From the NCBI RefSeq assembly GCF_000165425.1, contig NW_001799111.1, positions 443,779-507,778 on the forward strand: DNA of 64,000 bases, read 5' to 3'. Source of the DNA: Paramecium tetraurelia (Eukaryota; Ciliophora; Oligohymenophorea; Peniculida; Parameciidae). The notes under the pieces were generated by a model. It saw nothing but the letters and a program-made list of their open reading frames with translations. It ran no database searches and was not told the origin of the DNA. Made by a program: the position numbers and the translations under genes. Positions 38,798 through 50,560 of the stretch are shown here, in pieces. How positions within the stretch are numbered: the stretch's first letter is position 1; each line of letters begins with the position of its first letter.

Positions 38798-39656
38798 TAT
38801 ATATTTAATACTACTTTCTCAGTAATCTTCATTATTTAGATTATTTATTTTTTAGACAATTAAATTATTTTCATTTTAAACTTCAAATAGTGTAAAAATA
38901 CTTATTCCTTGCTTTAAAAAACTTGTAAAGAAATAATGAACAGGTCATCTAAGAAAAGTTTATATTACATATGAAAAAATGAAGTTTATTACAAAATCAT
39001 TTTAAATCAAAGGAGAACACAATTTTCCTTTAGAATTTTATGAAATAATTGAGAATTGAATCTATCTTTTATAAAAACTAACATTAAAGTAGCTCTTTAT
39101 TGAGAGGGATATTAATAGTTAAATAAAAATTGTTAAAATGCTAAATTTTAACAATGGTAAGTTCAGTCAGGAAATATCCATTATATTAGTACCACTCAAT
39201 ACGATAGTTTTAATTTCCATAATAATTTTTAGCAATACTATTATAAATTAGGATTATAATTCATAATATAAAAACGACAGTTATAACATGATGCTTTTCG
39301 ATAAATAATATTGTTTAATTTACTTGCCTTTTTAAATATTAGATTAAGCAATTTAAAGAAATCATGTTAAATTCAATAATTTTTCTATTAATAATAATTA
39401 ATGTGCAATTAAGATTTTAATCCTTTTTCGTTGAGTCTAGATTTCTTTTTTTACTTAAAATCAGGGCAATTTAAAAATTAGGATTAAAAATTTTATAGAA
39501 TTGAAAGAATTTAGTATTCAAATTAAGGATGAATAACAAAGGATAATTTTTACAAGTTGGATTTGATGACTAAAAACTATGAAATTAAATTATCTCACAT
39601 TTATATGAAAATTAATATTAAAATTTTATATCAAATATTCAGGGTGATATAAGTCA
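38798..39656 (+). other. intergenic, possible unresolved gene at about 39100-39532
   Basis: 859 bp between two plus-strand genes. One plus-strand frame is open for about 140 codons and ends at TGA 39530-39532. It has a coding-like, Gln/Phe/Tyr-rich composition (QYDSFNFHNNFQQYYYKLG), preceded by a plausible 30-nt intron near 39074-39103. No start exon could be joined convincingly. The rest is A+T-rich with nothing recognised. Confidence 0.35.
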
Positions 39657-41227
39657 ATGAGATCAAGACGAAGTTCTAAGTTCCATTCCAATGATATTTC
39701 AAAGGATAATATATTGAGTAGTAGTCGTAAACCATCCCCTCCCAAAATCTACACAAACTCCTCAAATGTCAATTAAATGACATAGGAGAGCAGCTTCTAA
39801 AGAAAAGGAAGAAGCACTCCAAAAGATTGTCTTGGATTAGTAAATCCTTATTAATGTAAGAGAGTTAAAAATCATTAGAAAAGTTATTATTACCTAATAG
39901 AGATACATCAAAAATGTCTAATAAAAGTGGAAGGAGTAATTTTGAATCAGAGGTATGTGGAAATTATTGATAATTAGTGAAGAGTCCAAATTTGATAATT
40001 TAGCCAAAATCAGAGGAGAACATGGAAATTGAGTGCTAATCACCGATAAAATAATATAGCGGTTTGAAGCATCCGTTCTTTAGTAACTCTGGAATTTCTA
40101 AAAACTAGCCCGCAAGAAGAGTGATTAAAGATGCTTCCCTTAATAATAGTTAATTGAGATAGAAGGAATCATAAGATATATTGAAAACATCAGAGAAATA
40201 AAGAGCAAACAAACTAAGAAAGGCAAATTATCATCAGTAATAAGATGGTGACTCTTAATGTCAAGTCTATGAGTTTAATCGAGAATTGAAAGCATTAAGA
40301 GTAAAGAGAACTGAGTCATTTGAATGGTTATAAGAGGAATCTTAGGTTTCTGAAGAATCTCAATTTAATTAATTTAACTAGATAAATTTGGGAATATATT
40401 ACATGGATAATTTACGAAATTATTTGAAAGGATTAAACCTAGAAGGATTGTATGCTTAAATGTATATAAATCATTTCGTTCAGCAGTTTCATAGTTTGTA
40501 ATTAAGTAAATAAATGTAATAGCCTGATTAGAATAAGTTAGAGGCAAAAATGCTGCAGCTATAAAAAATAAGTAAAATAAATTAATATTATAGAAAATTA
40601 AAAAACTCTAGTTTTAGACTTGGATGAAACACTGATGCATTGTAATGAATAGTAATAAATGAAATTTGATTTTAAAATACCAATCTAAATGCCAAATGGA
40701 TAAGTTCATGAAGTATGTTTAAATATATTAATTAGGCAGGAATAAGCGTTAGACCATATGCATAATAGTTTTTATCAGAATGCTCAAAACATTTTGAAAT
40801 AATTATATTTACAGCTTCTCATTAATTATATGCTGATAAAATAATTGACAAGCTTGATCCATCTCGTAAATGGGTATCTCATCGACTTTATAGAGAGAAT
40901 TGTATACAAACTTAATAAGGAATATATGTTAAGGATTTAAGAATAATAAATAGAGATTTAAAAGACATTGTTTTGATTGATAATGCTGCTTATTCATATG
41001 CTTTTTAAATAGAAAATGGTATACCAATTATACCATATATTGATAATGTAAAAGATATTGTAATAATAATTTATATTTTAAAGGAATTGTTAGGTGTTAT
41101 AGATTACTTAAAGATTTTGTTATAAATTAATGATGTTAGAGAGATTAATGTAAAGACTTTTCTCTTAAATAAAATCCAATAATGTGCAAGTTTAGATGCA
41201 GCAATAAAACTTCTATTAGTAGCTTGA
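39657..41227 (+). CDS. SCP/FCP1-type CTD-like phosphatase
   Basis: 479 residues; five introns at 39829-39860, 39953-39982, 40572-40593, 40713-40735 and 41060-41083. The N-terminal 280 residues are Ser/Gln/Lys-rich and disordered, probably a regulatory region. The C-terminal NIF/HAD domain opens with the catalytic signature TLVLDLDETLMHC (DxDxT). It continues with ISVRPYAQQFLSECSKHFEI, IIFTASHQLYADKIIDKLDP and the downstream HAD Asp segment KDLRIINRDLKDIVLIDNAA. Family members dephosphorylate phosphoserine, for example on the RNA polymerase II CTD, using the first Asp as nucleophile. This protein has no BRCT domain, which favours an SCP/CTDSPL-like enzyme over FCP1. The target in this organism is unknown. 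Confidence 0.92.
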
Positions 41228-41508
41228 TCAAATTTTTGATTTTCATTTTTGTGTATTTAATAAATAATCTTTCCATAATTAGAAAATAGAATTCATAAAA
41301 TTTATTTTAGATGATTTGAAATAAATAACTAATATCAAGTTGAATGTTAGAAAAAATGAACATGAATTCCATATTGAAATTTATATTAAATAAAATATGA
41401 TTGAAAACAAAATTTATATTAATCATCTTAAGAATCAATGAAATAAGCAAGTTGTCATATTTGATTTATTTAAATATACTTATGTTTTATGTATCAATAT
41501 ATGATAAT

Positions 41509-42247
41509 TCAATAATTTCTACTTTACCCCACTCTTTGTTAGGATGTACGAACATCTTAATTTTATTTCTCTAATCTCTTTTATTCTTCTTGTAAATCTT
41601 ATAATTATCTTTATGATTATGTATAATCTCTTTCTAATTATTAGAACCTCTTCTACCAAGTTTCTATTTCATTTGAGTAGTGGACTGTTCGTTCTTAGAT
41701 TTATATTTCAATTGATTCTTATTATTAATGAATTTGATTCTCTAATTCAGAAATTTCTCTATCTCTATCCTAAATCATCTGTTGCAATTAAGCTTTCTTT
41801 GATTCTAATTCTCTTAATCTAGTATCATCAATAACCTCAATAGCATCTGGTTCAGTAGGGCCTGGTCCTTTTCTCAATTGAATTTACAATTCCAAAATCT
41901 GTCTCTCTAAAGTTGCACACTTTAATCTCCAAGGTGCCTCGATTTCTATAGGAATAATTTAGATTGTTACCATCCATATTTATGACTTATGTGGGTTTCT
42001 CTTAGTAGACAGTAGGCAACACATTAGGTTTGGATTATATGTTTTAGGGTACATAATTGACTTGTGGTGGAAGTGGAAATTATTATTAGAATTGCAATGG
42101 CTGTTAAATAATTGGTTAGGTTGTGGTCTAAATAGGATATCCCTATCTTTAACCAATAACTGGCTAATTAGTATTGGGTAGTATGATATTATATTGATTT
42201 TGGTTTGGCTGTTGGAAAAATGCTGGGTTTCTGTTGTCGTTGATCAT
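41509..42247 (-). CDS. coiled-coil protein with Pro/Gln-rich N-terminus
   Basis: 237 residues with one intron, 41946-41970 (25 nt). Residues 1-95 are Asn/Gln/Pro-rich and disordered. The intron joins them to EIEAPWRLKCATLERQILEL, the start of a long coiled coil with heptad leucines and many Glu/Gln residues (ELESKKAQLQQMIQDRDREI). The C-terminus is short and basic. There is no signal or membrane segment. I recognise no specific family; the EAPWRLK motif before a coiled coil may be a useful search seed. A structural or scaffolding role is only inferred. Confidence 0.82.
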
Positions 42248-42328
42248 TAGAGAGTATAGGTTTAAAATAAATATTATTGCAAATATATATAAATAAATCT
42301 TCTATGAGTATTCTTTTTTTAGTATATT

Positions 42329-43165
42329 TCATATGTCTGCACAGCAATTGTTACACTAAGCCTTTTTTTGGTTGGATTAATTCTAATCTCCATAATATTC
42401 AATAAATTCTTCGGTATTAGGATTATTTATCTATTAGTGATGCTACTTGATTACCTTTTATAACTATTTCTTGTATTAACCATTTTGATTTACAATTTTG
42501 CTTGTTGACATGGAACAGTTGGCATTATTGACATGCTTAATCCCATATTATTCATTCACTAAGTTGGGGTCCTCCATGGCCATCTAATAGATTTGATGTG
42601 CCAATTCCATGAATGCATTTTCTACATTAGATCCTTACAAAGCAGAACATTCAGTATATAGACACTCATTTTCTTTGGCATATTGAACTGCTTCATAAGA
42701 TTCTACTTCTCTTTGATTCTGAAGGTCTGTCTTGTTGCCAATGAGTAGAAATTTCATCCTGCTATTGCCATTGTCAAGGGCCTCACGATGCCAATTACGG
42801 ATGTTTTCAAATGTCTCACGTCTTGTAATGTCAAAAACCATGATAGCTCCCGCTGCTGCTCTGTAATACAAACGTGTCACACTTTTGAAATTCTCTTGTC
42901 CAGACTTTTCATTAAGGATCTTTTTACTGTATCCCACATCTGCAATTTAATGACATGATCATTCACTTAGATATATTTGATATTGAATTCAACTCCAATA
43001 GTCATATTATAGTCATCACAAAACCTCTTCTCGACAAATTACTTAAGCAACGATGTCTTACCAACAGCTACAAAGATTCAGTGTATCATAAATACCAACA
43101 TCTCCAATCAAAATAAATTTGAATAATAGACTTGCCTCATTCTCATCGATATTATTTTACAACAT
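42329..43165 (-). CDS. Rab-family small GTPase (Rab2/Rab14-like)
   Basis: 261 residues; introns 43068-43095 (28 nt, inside the P-loop) and 42905-42927 (23 nt, just before the G3 Gly-Gln). Motifs: G1 GDVAVGKTSLL, switch I TIGVEFNIKYI, G3 WDTSGQENF, RabF segment RLYYRAAAGAIMVFDIT, G4 GNKTDL, G5 ECSAL. The FNIKY and ITRRETFENI stretches resemble Rab2/4/14. After the G domain there is an unusually long Gln/Asn-rich tail of about 75 residues ending CNNCCADI, with a CC pair near the C-terminus suitable for geranylgeranylation, though not a textbook terminal CC or CxC. A stopless 24-nt GT...AG stretch at 42431-42454 in the tail may be a further intron. Rabs direct vesicle tethering. Confidence 0.93.
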
Positions 43166-43190
43166 TATTTTATTTAAACATTGAATAACT

Positions 43191-43278
43191 AATATAACTA
43201 TCTATTTTTAAGACAAATTCATATATCTAAATATAAATGATCAAATATAACTATGGATAACTTATAGATAGTTATATT
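43191..43278. repeat. 15-bp perfect inverted repeat upstream of the Rab gene
   Basis: AATATAACTATCTAT at 43191-43205 is the exact reverse complement of 43264-43278. The 58-bp spacer contains a further partial copy (AATATAACTAT near 43243). It lies in the 263-bp gap between the Rab start and the copine stop, so it could be a regulatory site or a hairpin. It could also be chance in A+T-rich DNA. Confidence 0.5.
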
Positions 43279-43428
43279 TATTTGACGAAGTTATTTCAAA
43301 ACCCTTATTAGGCGAATCCTTACCCTTAATTTTGAGTTGCAAATCCTGTGTTACCGGGTTGCCAGTTAACCTTATTCTGCTGATTTTACTAAAATTACTG
43401 ATATTGTAGAAGGTTCTTTTTATCTAAT

Positions 43429-45125
43429 TCAATAAATAACTTATTTACATGTCGGTGGTTTAGGAGGTATTTTCATTAATTCCATATACTCAACCAACTG
43501 ATTAGGTAGTTCAGCCAGGACTTCTCTTGATAACAGAGTTGAATCATGTTTAAATTGATTGAATGGGACAAATTATACTAAATCTCTTAGAGCCTTTTAA
43601 CCTTTACTATTAACCATACTATTGTCGTCATTGTCGAGTATGGTCATCTTCTTGAAATTTGCATTTCCTATACCCACAATGATAATTGACAATGGTAAAT
43701 GGGATGATTCTATTACATCATCTATTGATTCTTTTAAATCATCTGTTTGTCCATCAGTTAGAATCATTAAAATCAAGTAGTTCTCGCTTCCTTTAAGTTT
43801 ACTTTGTAGTGCCATTTCCATAGCCTTTGCTATGACAGGATGTATGTATGTTGGCCCATCTAATTGCATCTTTTAAATAGCATTTCTATAACATTAGACG
43901 ATCCCATCTAATCCGTATACTCTAAATGAATCATTATACAATTTACTCAGGATCTTCTGGATTATCATTCAAAGGAAAGAGATGTAAGGTTTAGTTTGTA
44001 TTAATTAAATTGAATGCAGGTTGACACCCGAAACCATAGATTGGTACTTTCTTGTCATGATCATAATTTATTAAAATTTCAACTACACTGGTAATTGCTT
44101 ATAAATATTAACTAGAATTTTCATCTTATGAAATATAATGCAATGATTTTTTATCCTTAGGATCACCATTTGAAGCAGTAAAATCAATACCAAGGATCAA
44201 GTTCAATTATTAACCTCCTTCACAATAATCTAAGAAGGTATATTTGCATTTTAGATTGAATTTTTCAAAAGTAATTGTGCCAGCTGGAGAATTATTTTTT
44301 TATTTATTTCTGAATTCCTTTTTTTATAATTTATTCTATGTAAATGAATCTCTAAGTTCTTCAATGCAGAATGTAGTTTCTCCCAAATACAGATGCTTAC
44401 CTGATGTTCTATGATCCCAAACTTCTACTTTAATTGGCATTTAATAATCTCCATTACAAATTTTCTATGATTTGCATTATATAGTTTTCCAATTAGGATT
44501 TGAAGAGTCCTTTATAAATTCAGATTCATAAACCAAAATCGGATTACTATCATCCTTTCTCAATCTATAGAATCGTAAGAATGGACAAGCACCGTGCCAA
44601 AACCCAATTCTGGTGTCAGGTATATTTTAACCAGAAACAGTGATTTCTAAATCATCATCACAGTGTTTCACTTAATCAGCCTTGACAACAATTTTTCCAC
44701 TTTTTTTTCCTTATAGACTAAACAGATCTGCCATTAGTATTTAATCTCTTGCTCCTGCTATGGCTGCAAGAGAAGTCTCTGCGATTCCGATTATCTATAA
44801 GCTTTTATATTTCTCATTACTTTTGATTCATGTTGATTAACATAGTGATGTACTTCCAATTTAAGATATTGGTGAACTTCAAAATAATAATCTATTATAA
44901 TTGATGTTGCAAAATTTGGATTTAAATTGTTCCAAATTAATTCTGTTTATCCTATTTTAGTCCCTAACTTATCAAAGGCAGTTCATTACAATTGTGTTAA
45001 TTAGTTTTTTAAAATAGAACTATGTATGGATCGCTTACACTCATTGTGTCCAAATCATCCAACTAACGACAACTAAAAAATAATTCTAATTTCTGAATTG
45101 CGTCAGAAAGTTAATTTTAATCCAT
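43429..45125 (-). CDS. copine (C2-C2-vWA protein)
   Basis: 539 residues; introns 44964-44989, 44795-44820 and 43922-43946 (26, 26, 25 nt). C2A begins FFSCRQLDDLDTMSVSDPYI and includes GQTELIWNNLNPNF. C2B follows (NIPDTRIGFWHGACPFLRFY, KDSSNPNWKTI, VEVWDHRTSGKHLYLGE). The vWA/copine core has the MIDAS-like DFTASNGDP, VPIYGFGCQPAFN, VYGLDGIVQCYRNAIQ and LILMILTDGQTDDL. The tail LVQFVPFNQF through LAELPNQLVEYM matches the copine C-terminus. Copines bind phospholipid through their C2 domains in a calcium-dependent manner and recruit partners through the A domain. Length and order are typical. The Asp residues expected to bind calcium in C2A are largely present. Confidence 0.95.
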
Positions 45126-45315
45126 TAGTGTTCCCTTTTAATTTAAAGTAATAATTGAAAATTAAATGATAAATTATATAAATGTATTTTATTTATATTA
45201 TTTCAACATTTGGTAATTTGAAAGTATTTTTAATATATATATCAAACAATTAATATAACTAAAAAATCTAAAAGAAGTGTGATTACAATATATTTATAAA
45301 TGTCATAATATACGT

Positions 45316-47039
45316 TCAAGATAACCATTTCTAATACATTTACTTCTCCTTATTTTTATATTAAGAATATAGCTATTTAATTTCCTTCTTAAGTTTAATT
45401 AAATCTTCATTCTCTTCTGTAATAATTTATAAGGCCTCCTCATACTCATACAAATTCATCAAAGCATAGCAATATCTATAAACAACCTTCTAGTTTTTGC
45501 TATCTAATTTATAGAGTTTCTCACATACTATTTTCATGTCCTTCCAATCCTTGAGTTTCATCTGACACAATGAAGAATTTAATAACGATGATATTTGAAA
45601 CTACTTAGATATAATTAAGATACTTCTCTCATTTTCTCTTTATCATCCTCTGTGAATGTTCCATAATCAAAATAGGCATTAATGGTTTTGAATACTTTCA
45701 AAGCTTTTCTATAATTTTACTGAGAAATCCACTTCAAACCGATTTGTTTTTTCCTGATAGCTTACTCTATCTTCTCATCGATTGACATGCTGAAGTTATT
45801 CTTACCCTCGCTGAATGTATGAACATAGATCACATAGATGAGCTCCTTTTCAATCATTCCTTTCATTCCTTCATAATCTAAGCCATGTTTTATAAGATCC
45901 TTGGTTTCATAACATCTAATGATGCTTAATTCCCTCTTTTTCATTCTCAAAAGAGCTAGCCTCATTAACTTTGATACTTTTAGATCATCAATATACAATG
46001 ATAGACTACCTTTACTGGGTTCTTCATCCTCGTCATTATGTTTTTATGCTTCGACTCGATCATAGATGGGATCCTCATCTGTGGATGAATATAAGAGATT
46101 TTCCTTCTTTGGATAAGGGTCTGTTGACATCGAATAAATCCACATATCAAAATCAATTAGTGACACTTTATCAGGTTTTGCAGTATTTCTACTTCTATAC
46201 ATAGTTGTCTTTATTAGAATTCCATCGCCATATAAATCATCAATCTTGAATAAGGTTTTCACATTTATTTCGACTTTCCAATCTACTTTAGCTTCTTTAT
46301 CATAATTTAATGACTATAGGAATTCCTAATTTTCATTCTACAAATAAGAATCATGTTTTATATGACACAATGAAAGTTCCTTATTTTTCATGGTCTTCAA
46401 AATTGAATACACTACTTTGGATTTTATTAACTTTATGGGTGATGGACCATCCTAAGAATCAGTAAATAGTAAATTCTCTCCCTAAAAGATCTTTATTTCA
46501 TAAATAATTTCATCAAGTATTTCGCAACGATCTCCCCCCTTGCCCAATTGAAGAATGTACTTTAAATAGGTTTAATCTTAATAGAGATCGACTATGATTT
46601 ACCAATCGATCATTTAAATTAGAGTGTATACTTTGTTTTCCAAGACTTTCAATTAATTTTCATCATGTTTTAAATGTTCTTGAATGTAAATACTAATCTC
46701 TTGTTTTTTCATAGACTACAATGCCTTATCAATCCATCTATCATTTTATGGAGATAAAATGTGCTACTCCACTATTTTTGCATTTTCTAGAATTAATTTC
46801 TCATCTCCATTATTGTATTCCTCTTCAGTTATTTCAATCATTGCTATTTTAACTTTATCATAATAAGCTGGTTTTTCATAGCTAATGCCTCTTTATCTGA
46901 CTTCCTTTTTGACGTGAAGCAATTCCTTTTTTACAAGCATTTTTTGTTTATGTAATTTTTCCTTAGGAATGTCCTTTTCACTCAAAATATCTGAAGGCGG
47001 ATGCTCACTTTGGAGATCTGTGTCATAAAATTATTGCAT
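45316..47039 (-). CDS. divergent FKBP-TPR co-chaperone-like protein
   Basis: 566 residues, one intron 45601-45623 (23 nt). The C-terminal third matches the TPR region of FKBP51/52: SIDEKIEQAIRKKQIGLKWI (compare the EEKLEQ..KERG start), NYRKALKVFKTINAYFDY, then SLCQMKLKDWKDMKIVCEKL and KLDSKNQKVVYRYCYALMNL. The upstream 380 residues have FKBP-like fragments (LYGDGILIKTTMYRSR; a conserved-length segment SILKTMKNKELSLCHIKHDS resembling the E..M..GE region). The aromatic active-site residues of a working prolyl isomerase are not obvious. Such proteins usually bind the Hsp90 C-terminus through the TPR. The isomerase activity here is doubtful. No membrane segment is seen. Confidence 0.75.
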
Positions 47040-47542
47040 TTTTTATATAAAATAAAATAACTAATTACATCACAATTAAGATAATACCATGATTTTAATT
47101 ATTCATTTTATAAATTTATAAACTTCAATTAAGTCTTTTTATAAACTTAATGAATCAGGAGAATTATAATAAGAATGTGAATTATTTTCAAAGACAGAAT
47201 ATTTAAAAATTATTGTGTTGTATTTAATTTTTAAATGATTTTTTATAGGGATGCAACCTTGATTATATTAAAATTATATTTTTAATTGATATTATAAGAT
47301 CAGAAGAGGGTTTGCGTTTATAAGACTTATTCATTCCATAAAATAAGTAACTAGTAGAGAAGATTCTAAATAAATTAAGGAATATTATTTTTAATGCAAA
47401 AATTTATTAATTAGAAAACAATTATATAAATAATATTTATGATGAAAATGCACATATTTATGCTTCTTTATGAAGAAATACGTCATCCTTACTCTGATAA
47501 GTGCTATCTTGTTAATATATATCCTTTTAATATAAATTAAAT
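47040..47542. other. divergent intergenic region
   Basis: 503 bp between the FKBP-TPR start (minus) and the aminopeptidase start (plus). It is very A+T-rich. No convincing ORF, RNA gene or repeat was seen; it must include both promoters. Confidence 0.5.
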
Positions 47543-50525
47543 ATGTAAATTTTAAAGAAATTCGCGGATTCGAAGTCAGCCAAAATTGGAATCGTTGTCG
47601 CTTTGGGTTTGAGCGGTGTTGCTCTTACCTATCATTAATACGATAAGGCCAAGAAATCTCGCATAATCGCGACTTAAAACCCACCTGTCGCTGAAAACGA
47701 GTTTGGATAAAATCGATTTTTAACTTAAACAGGAGCCATTCAAAGATGGGGTCAAATTGTATAAGATAGTATTTCATATAAAGTGGATTTATTGTTGAAA
47801 AAAGGTACCTATCTAATAAAGATTACGCATAGGTGAATCATATAGTGGTTTAGTAACATTGGAATTTGATGCAAAACACACCTTGACAGATTTGTATGTT
47901 GATTTTAGAGGAAAGAGGGTGGTTAGTTTGTATGTCAATGAAAATAAGATTAACAATTTGGATTGGAATGGATTATTTATCAAGGTACCAAAAGAATTCT
48001 TGAGGACATCTTAAAAGAATAGAGTTAATATCTAATTTGAGTAGGATTATGCTAAAGATGGATGTGGATTACATGGCTATATTGATAAAGATGGAAAATA
48101 ATATCTGTATAGTTAATGTGAATCTTATTTCACAAACAGATTGTATAAGAATATATTAATAAATTAGTTTCCCATGTATGGATCAACCTGATTTGAAAGC
48201 CAAATTGAGATTCACTGCAGTATGTCCTAAAGAGTGGGTAGTTATTTCAAATGAAAATGCTGATCAAAATTAATAGTTCAATTTTGCCTAGGCTGCTAAT
48301 GTCGTTAAAGATTATCTGCCTTAAGAATTGGTGGAGAGTTAGCTCTAAAATCTCGAGAATTCAGATTCATACAACTTTTGGGTGTTTGGTGGAACAAAAA
48401 CTTTGCCAACATATTTATTTGCTTTAGTTGCAGGAGAATATTGGTCAGTCAAATTTTAAGGAGAACAAGATGATATACCATAGACTATATATTGCAGAGA
48501 AAGCTTAAAAGAACACATGATAAACTTAAAAGATTTCATATTTGAAGTAACAAAGAAAAGTATGAAATTCTATGAGAATTTCTTTGGAGTCAAATATTAA
48601 TTCAATAAATATGATTCTGTCTTTGTTAATGAGTACAATTGGGGTGCAATGGAAAATCCTGGATGCGTGACATTTAATGATTTTTATGTTTTTAAGGAGA
48701 AGAAGCCAGCAACTAGTTATACTTCATTTGCTAATACAATTATTCACGAAATGGCTCATCATTGGTTTGGAGATTTTGTAACAATGAAATGGTGGAATGA
48801 TTTATGGTTAAATGAAAGTTATGCTGAATTCATTTCCCACTTTTGTTAGGAAAATATTAAAATTGAAACAATCAAATTATCTAACATTCCTGTTATGTTT
48901 AATTAGAGAAAGGGATGGGGATACAGAGAAGATTAAATGCTTACTACACATCCAATTGCTGGTGAAGTTATCAATACCGAAGTAGCAGAGAATATTTTCG
49001 ATGGAATTACATATTCCAAAGGAGCCTCAGTTATGAAATAATTAATGTGTATTATGGGAGCAGCTAAATTTGGAGAGGCTTGCGGAAATTATTTTAGAAA
49101 ATTCGGATGGAAGAATGCTGTTTTATAAGATTTAATTGATCATTTATAAGAGAAATTTGATAATCCAGAATTTACATTGTCCTATTGGAAATAACAATGG
49201 ATTGAAACTGCTGGTATGAATGAAATTGAACCTTAATGGGATTAAACAGATAGATCTCATCAAGCTAAATTAACTGTCTTTTAAAGACCTGCTCTAAGTT
49301 AATTCCCTACATTGAGAATTCATAAAATTAAAATAGGATTTTTCCATGATAATGGCATCGATTCCATTGACACTATACTCAAAGCAACAGAAGAAAATGT
49401 TATCACTTATGATGGTAGTAAGGGATATAGAGCATTATTGTTGAATTACGAAGATTAATCCTTTGTGAAGGTACTTCTTGACTAAGAGTCCACAAAATAT
49501 TTCAGTTAAAATTTACAAGCAGTCTAGGATATCCTAACTAGAACTTTGATTTACAGAGCTCTTTTTGATAGTGTAAGAGATGGTAAAATAAGCTCAGAGG
49601 AGTATGTTGATTTCCTTTTGGCCTAACTACCAAGAGAAAATTCAGATGAAATTTTGAATACTTAATTGTTATACTTATAATCTGCTATTGCATCCATGAC
49701 ACCAAGAAAGTAATAGTTATTATAATCACCATAGATTCAAGAAGATTCTTGGTAAAAGAGTATTTACATTCCTCCTAGAACAAATAATCAAAGTTAGTAA
49801 AGATCCATAATAAGAAAATAAATTGATTTTATTAAGAAACAACATGGCAGCATTTGCATATGATAACACATGTGTCGATGAATTGTTGGCTTGGTTCTAA
49901 GGATAAAATCAAGAATTATCCTCAATTGAATGCACCAAAGATACCAAATGGGCAATTGTTAAATTAGTTTATGCCTCTTAGAAATATGATTCAAATCCTG
50001 AATTAAGAAAAGAGATCCTCGAAAAGATGTTGTAAATTGATACTTCTGATGCTGCTTCAAGAGCTCAATTGAAATGCAAAGCTCTTATTGCAAACGAATA
50101 AGAAAGAGCTGCTCTTTGGTAAAAGTACGTTGATCCCAACGATAAAGAATCAGCCAAAATGATTGCAGAATCAATGGCTGGATTCAATAATGAGAGACGT
50201 TACCTGAGTTTGGAACCATATTAAGACAAATTCTTCGAAGTCATTATTCAAATCTTCCAAACTAAAAGTAACGATTTCAGTAAGACTTTCTATGATTACC
50301 TGTTCCCAATCACTGATGATTTGGCCAGTCTTTGCAATGTATTGTTTGTATTTACAATTTTAGAAAGTCGAGAAGTTGAGAACTACTGTTCCTGAAAATT
50401 TGATCACTCTAAAAATGCAAGTGGATAAATCACTTGATTCACTTAAGAGATAAGTGAAGTAGTTTGAATGTTTCTGTAACCAAGCCAAATTAGCTACATA
50501 ATAAGTATAAGAAAATGAAGTATGA
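47543..50525 (+). CDS. M1-family zinc aminopeptidase
   Basis: 961 residues; introns 47805-47832, 48143-48167, 49760-49778 (only 19 nt) and 50339-50363. The N-terminus has a hydrophobic segment (IGIVVALGLSGVALTY) after a short basic stretch, suggesting a membrane anchor or targeting signal. M1 hallmarks: FFPCMDQPDLKAKLRF, the exopeptidase motif NWGAMENPG, the zinc site HEMAHHWFGD with its third ligand in WLNESYAEF, then GITYSKGASVMKQL and an alpha-helical C-terminal domain of about 400 residues. The catalytic Glu in HEMAHH and the Tyr in ITYSKG are present, so the enzyme should be active. Aminopeptidase N/puromycin-sensitive relatives trim N-terminal residues from peptides. It is 35 bp from the next gene on the same strand. 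Confidence 0.95.
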
Positions 50526-50560
50526 GATATAACAGATATAATAATATAATAATAATTAAC

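Noticed and set aside
41544-41822. Hydrophobic plus-strand ORF of 92 residues
   Set aside because: Shadow of the minus-strand coiled coil; Gln/Glu codons read backwards give Leu/Phe-rich peptides.
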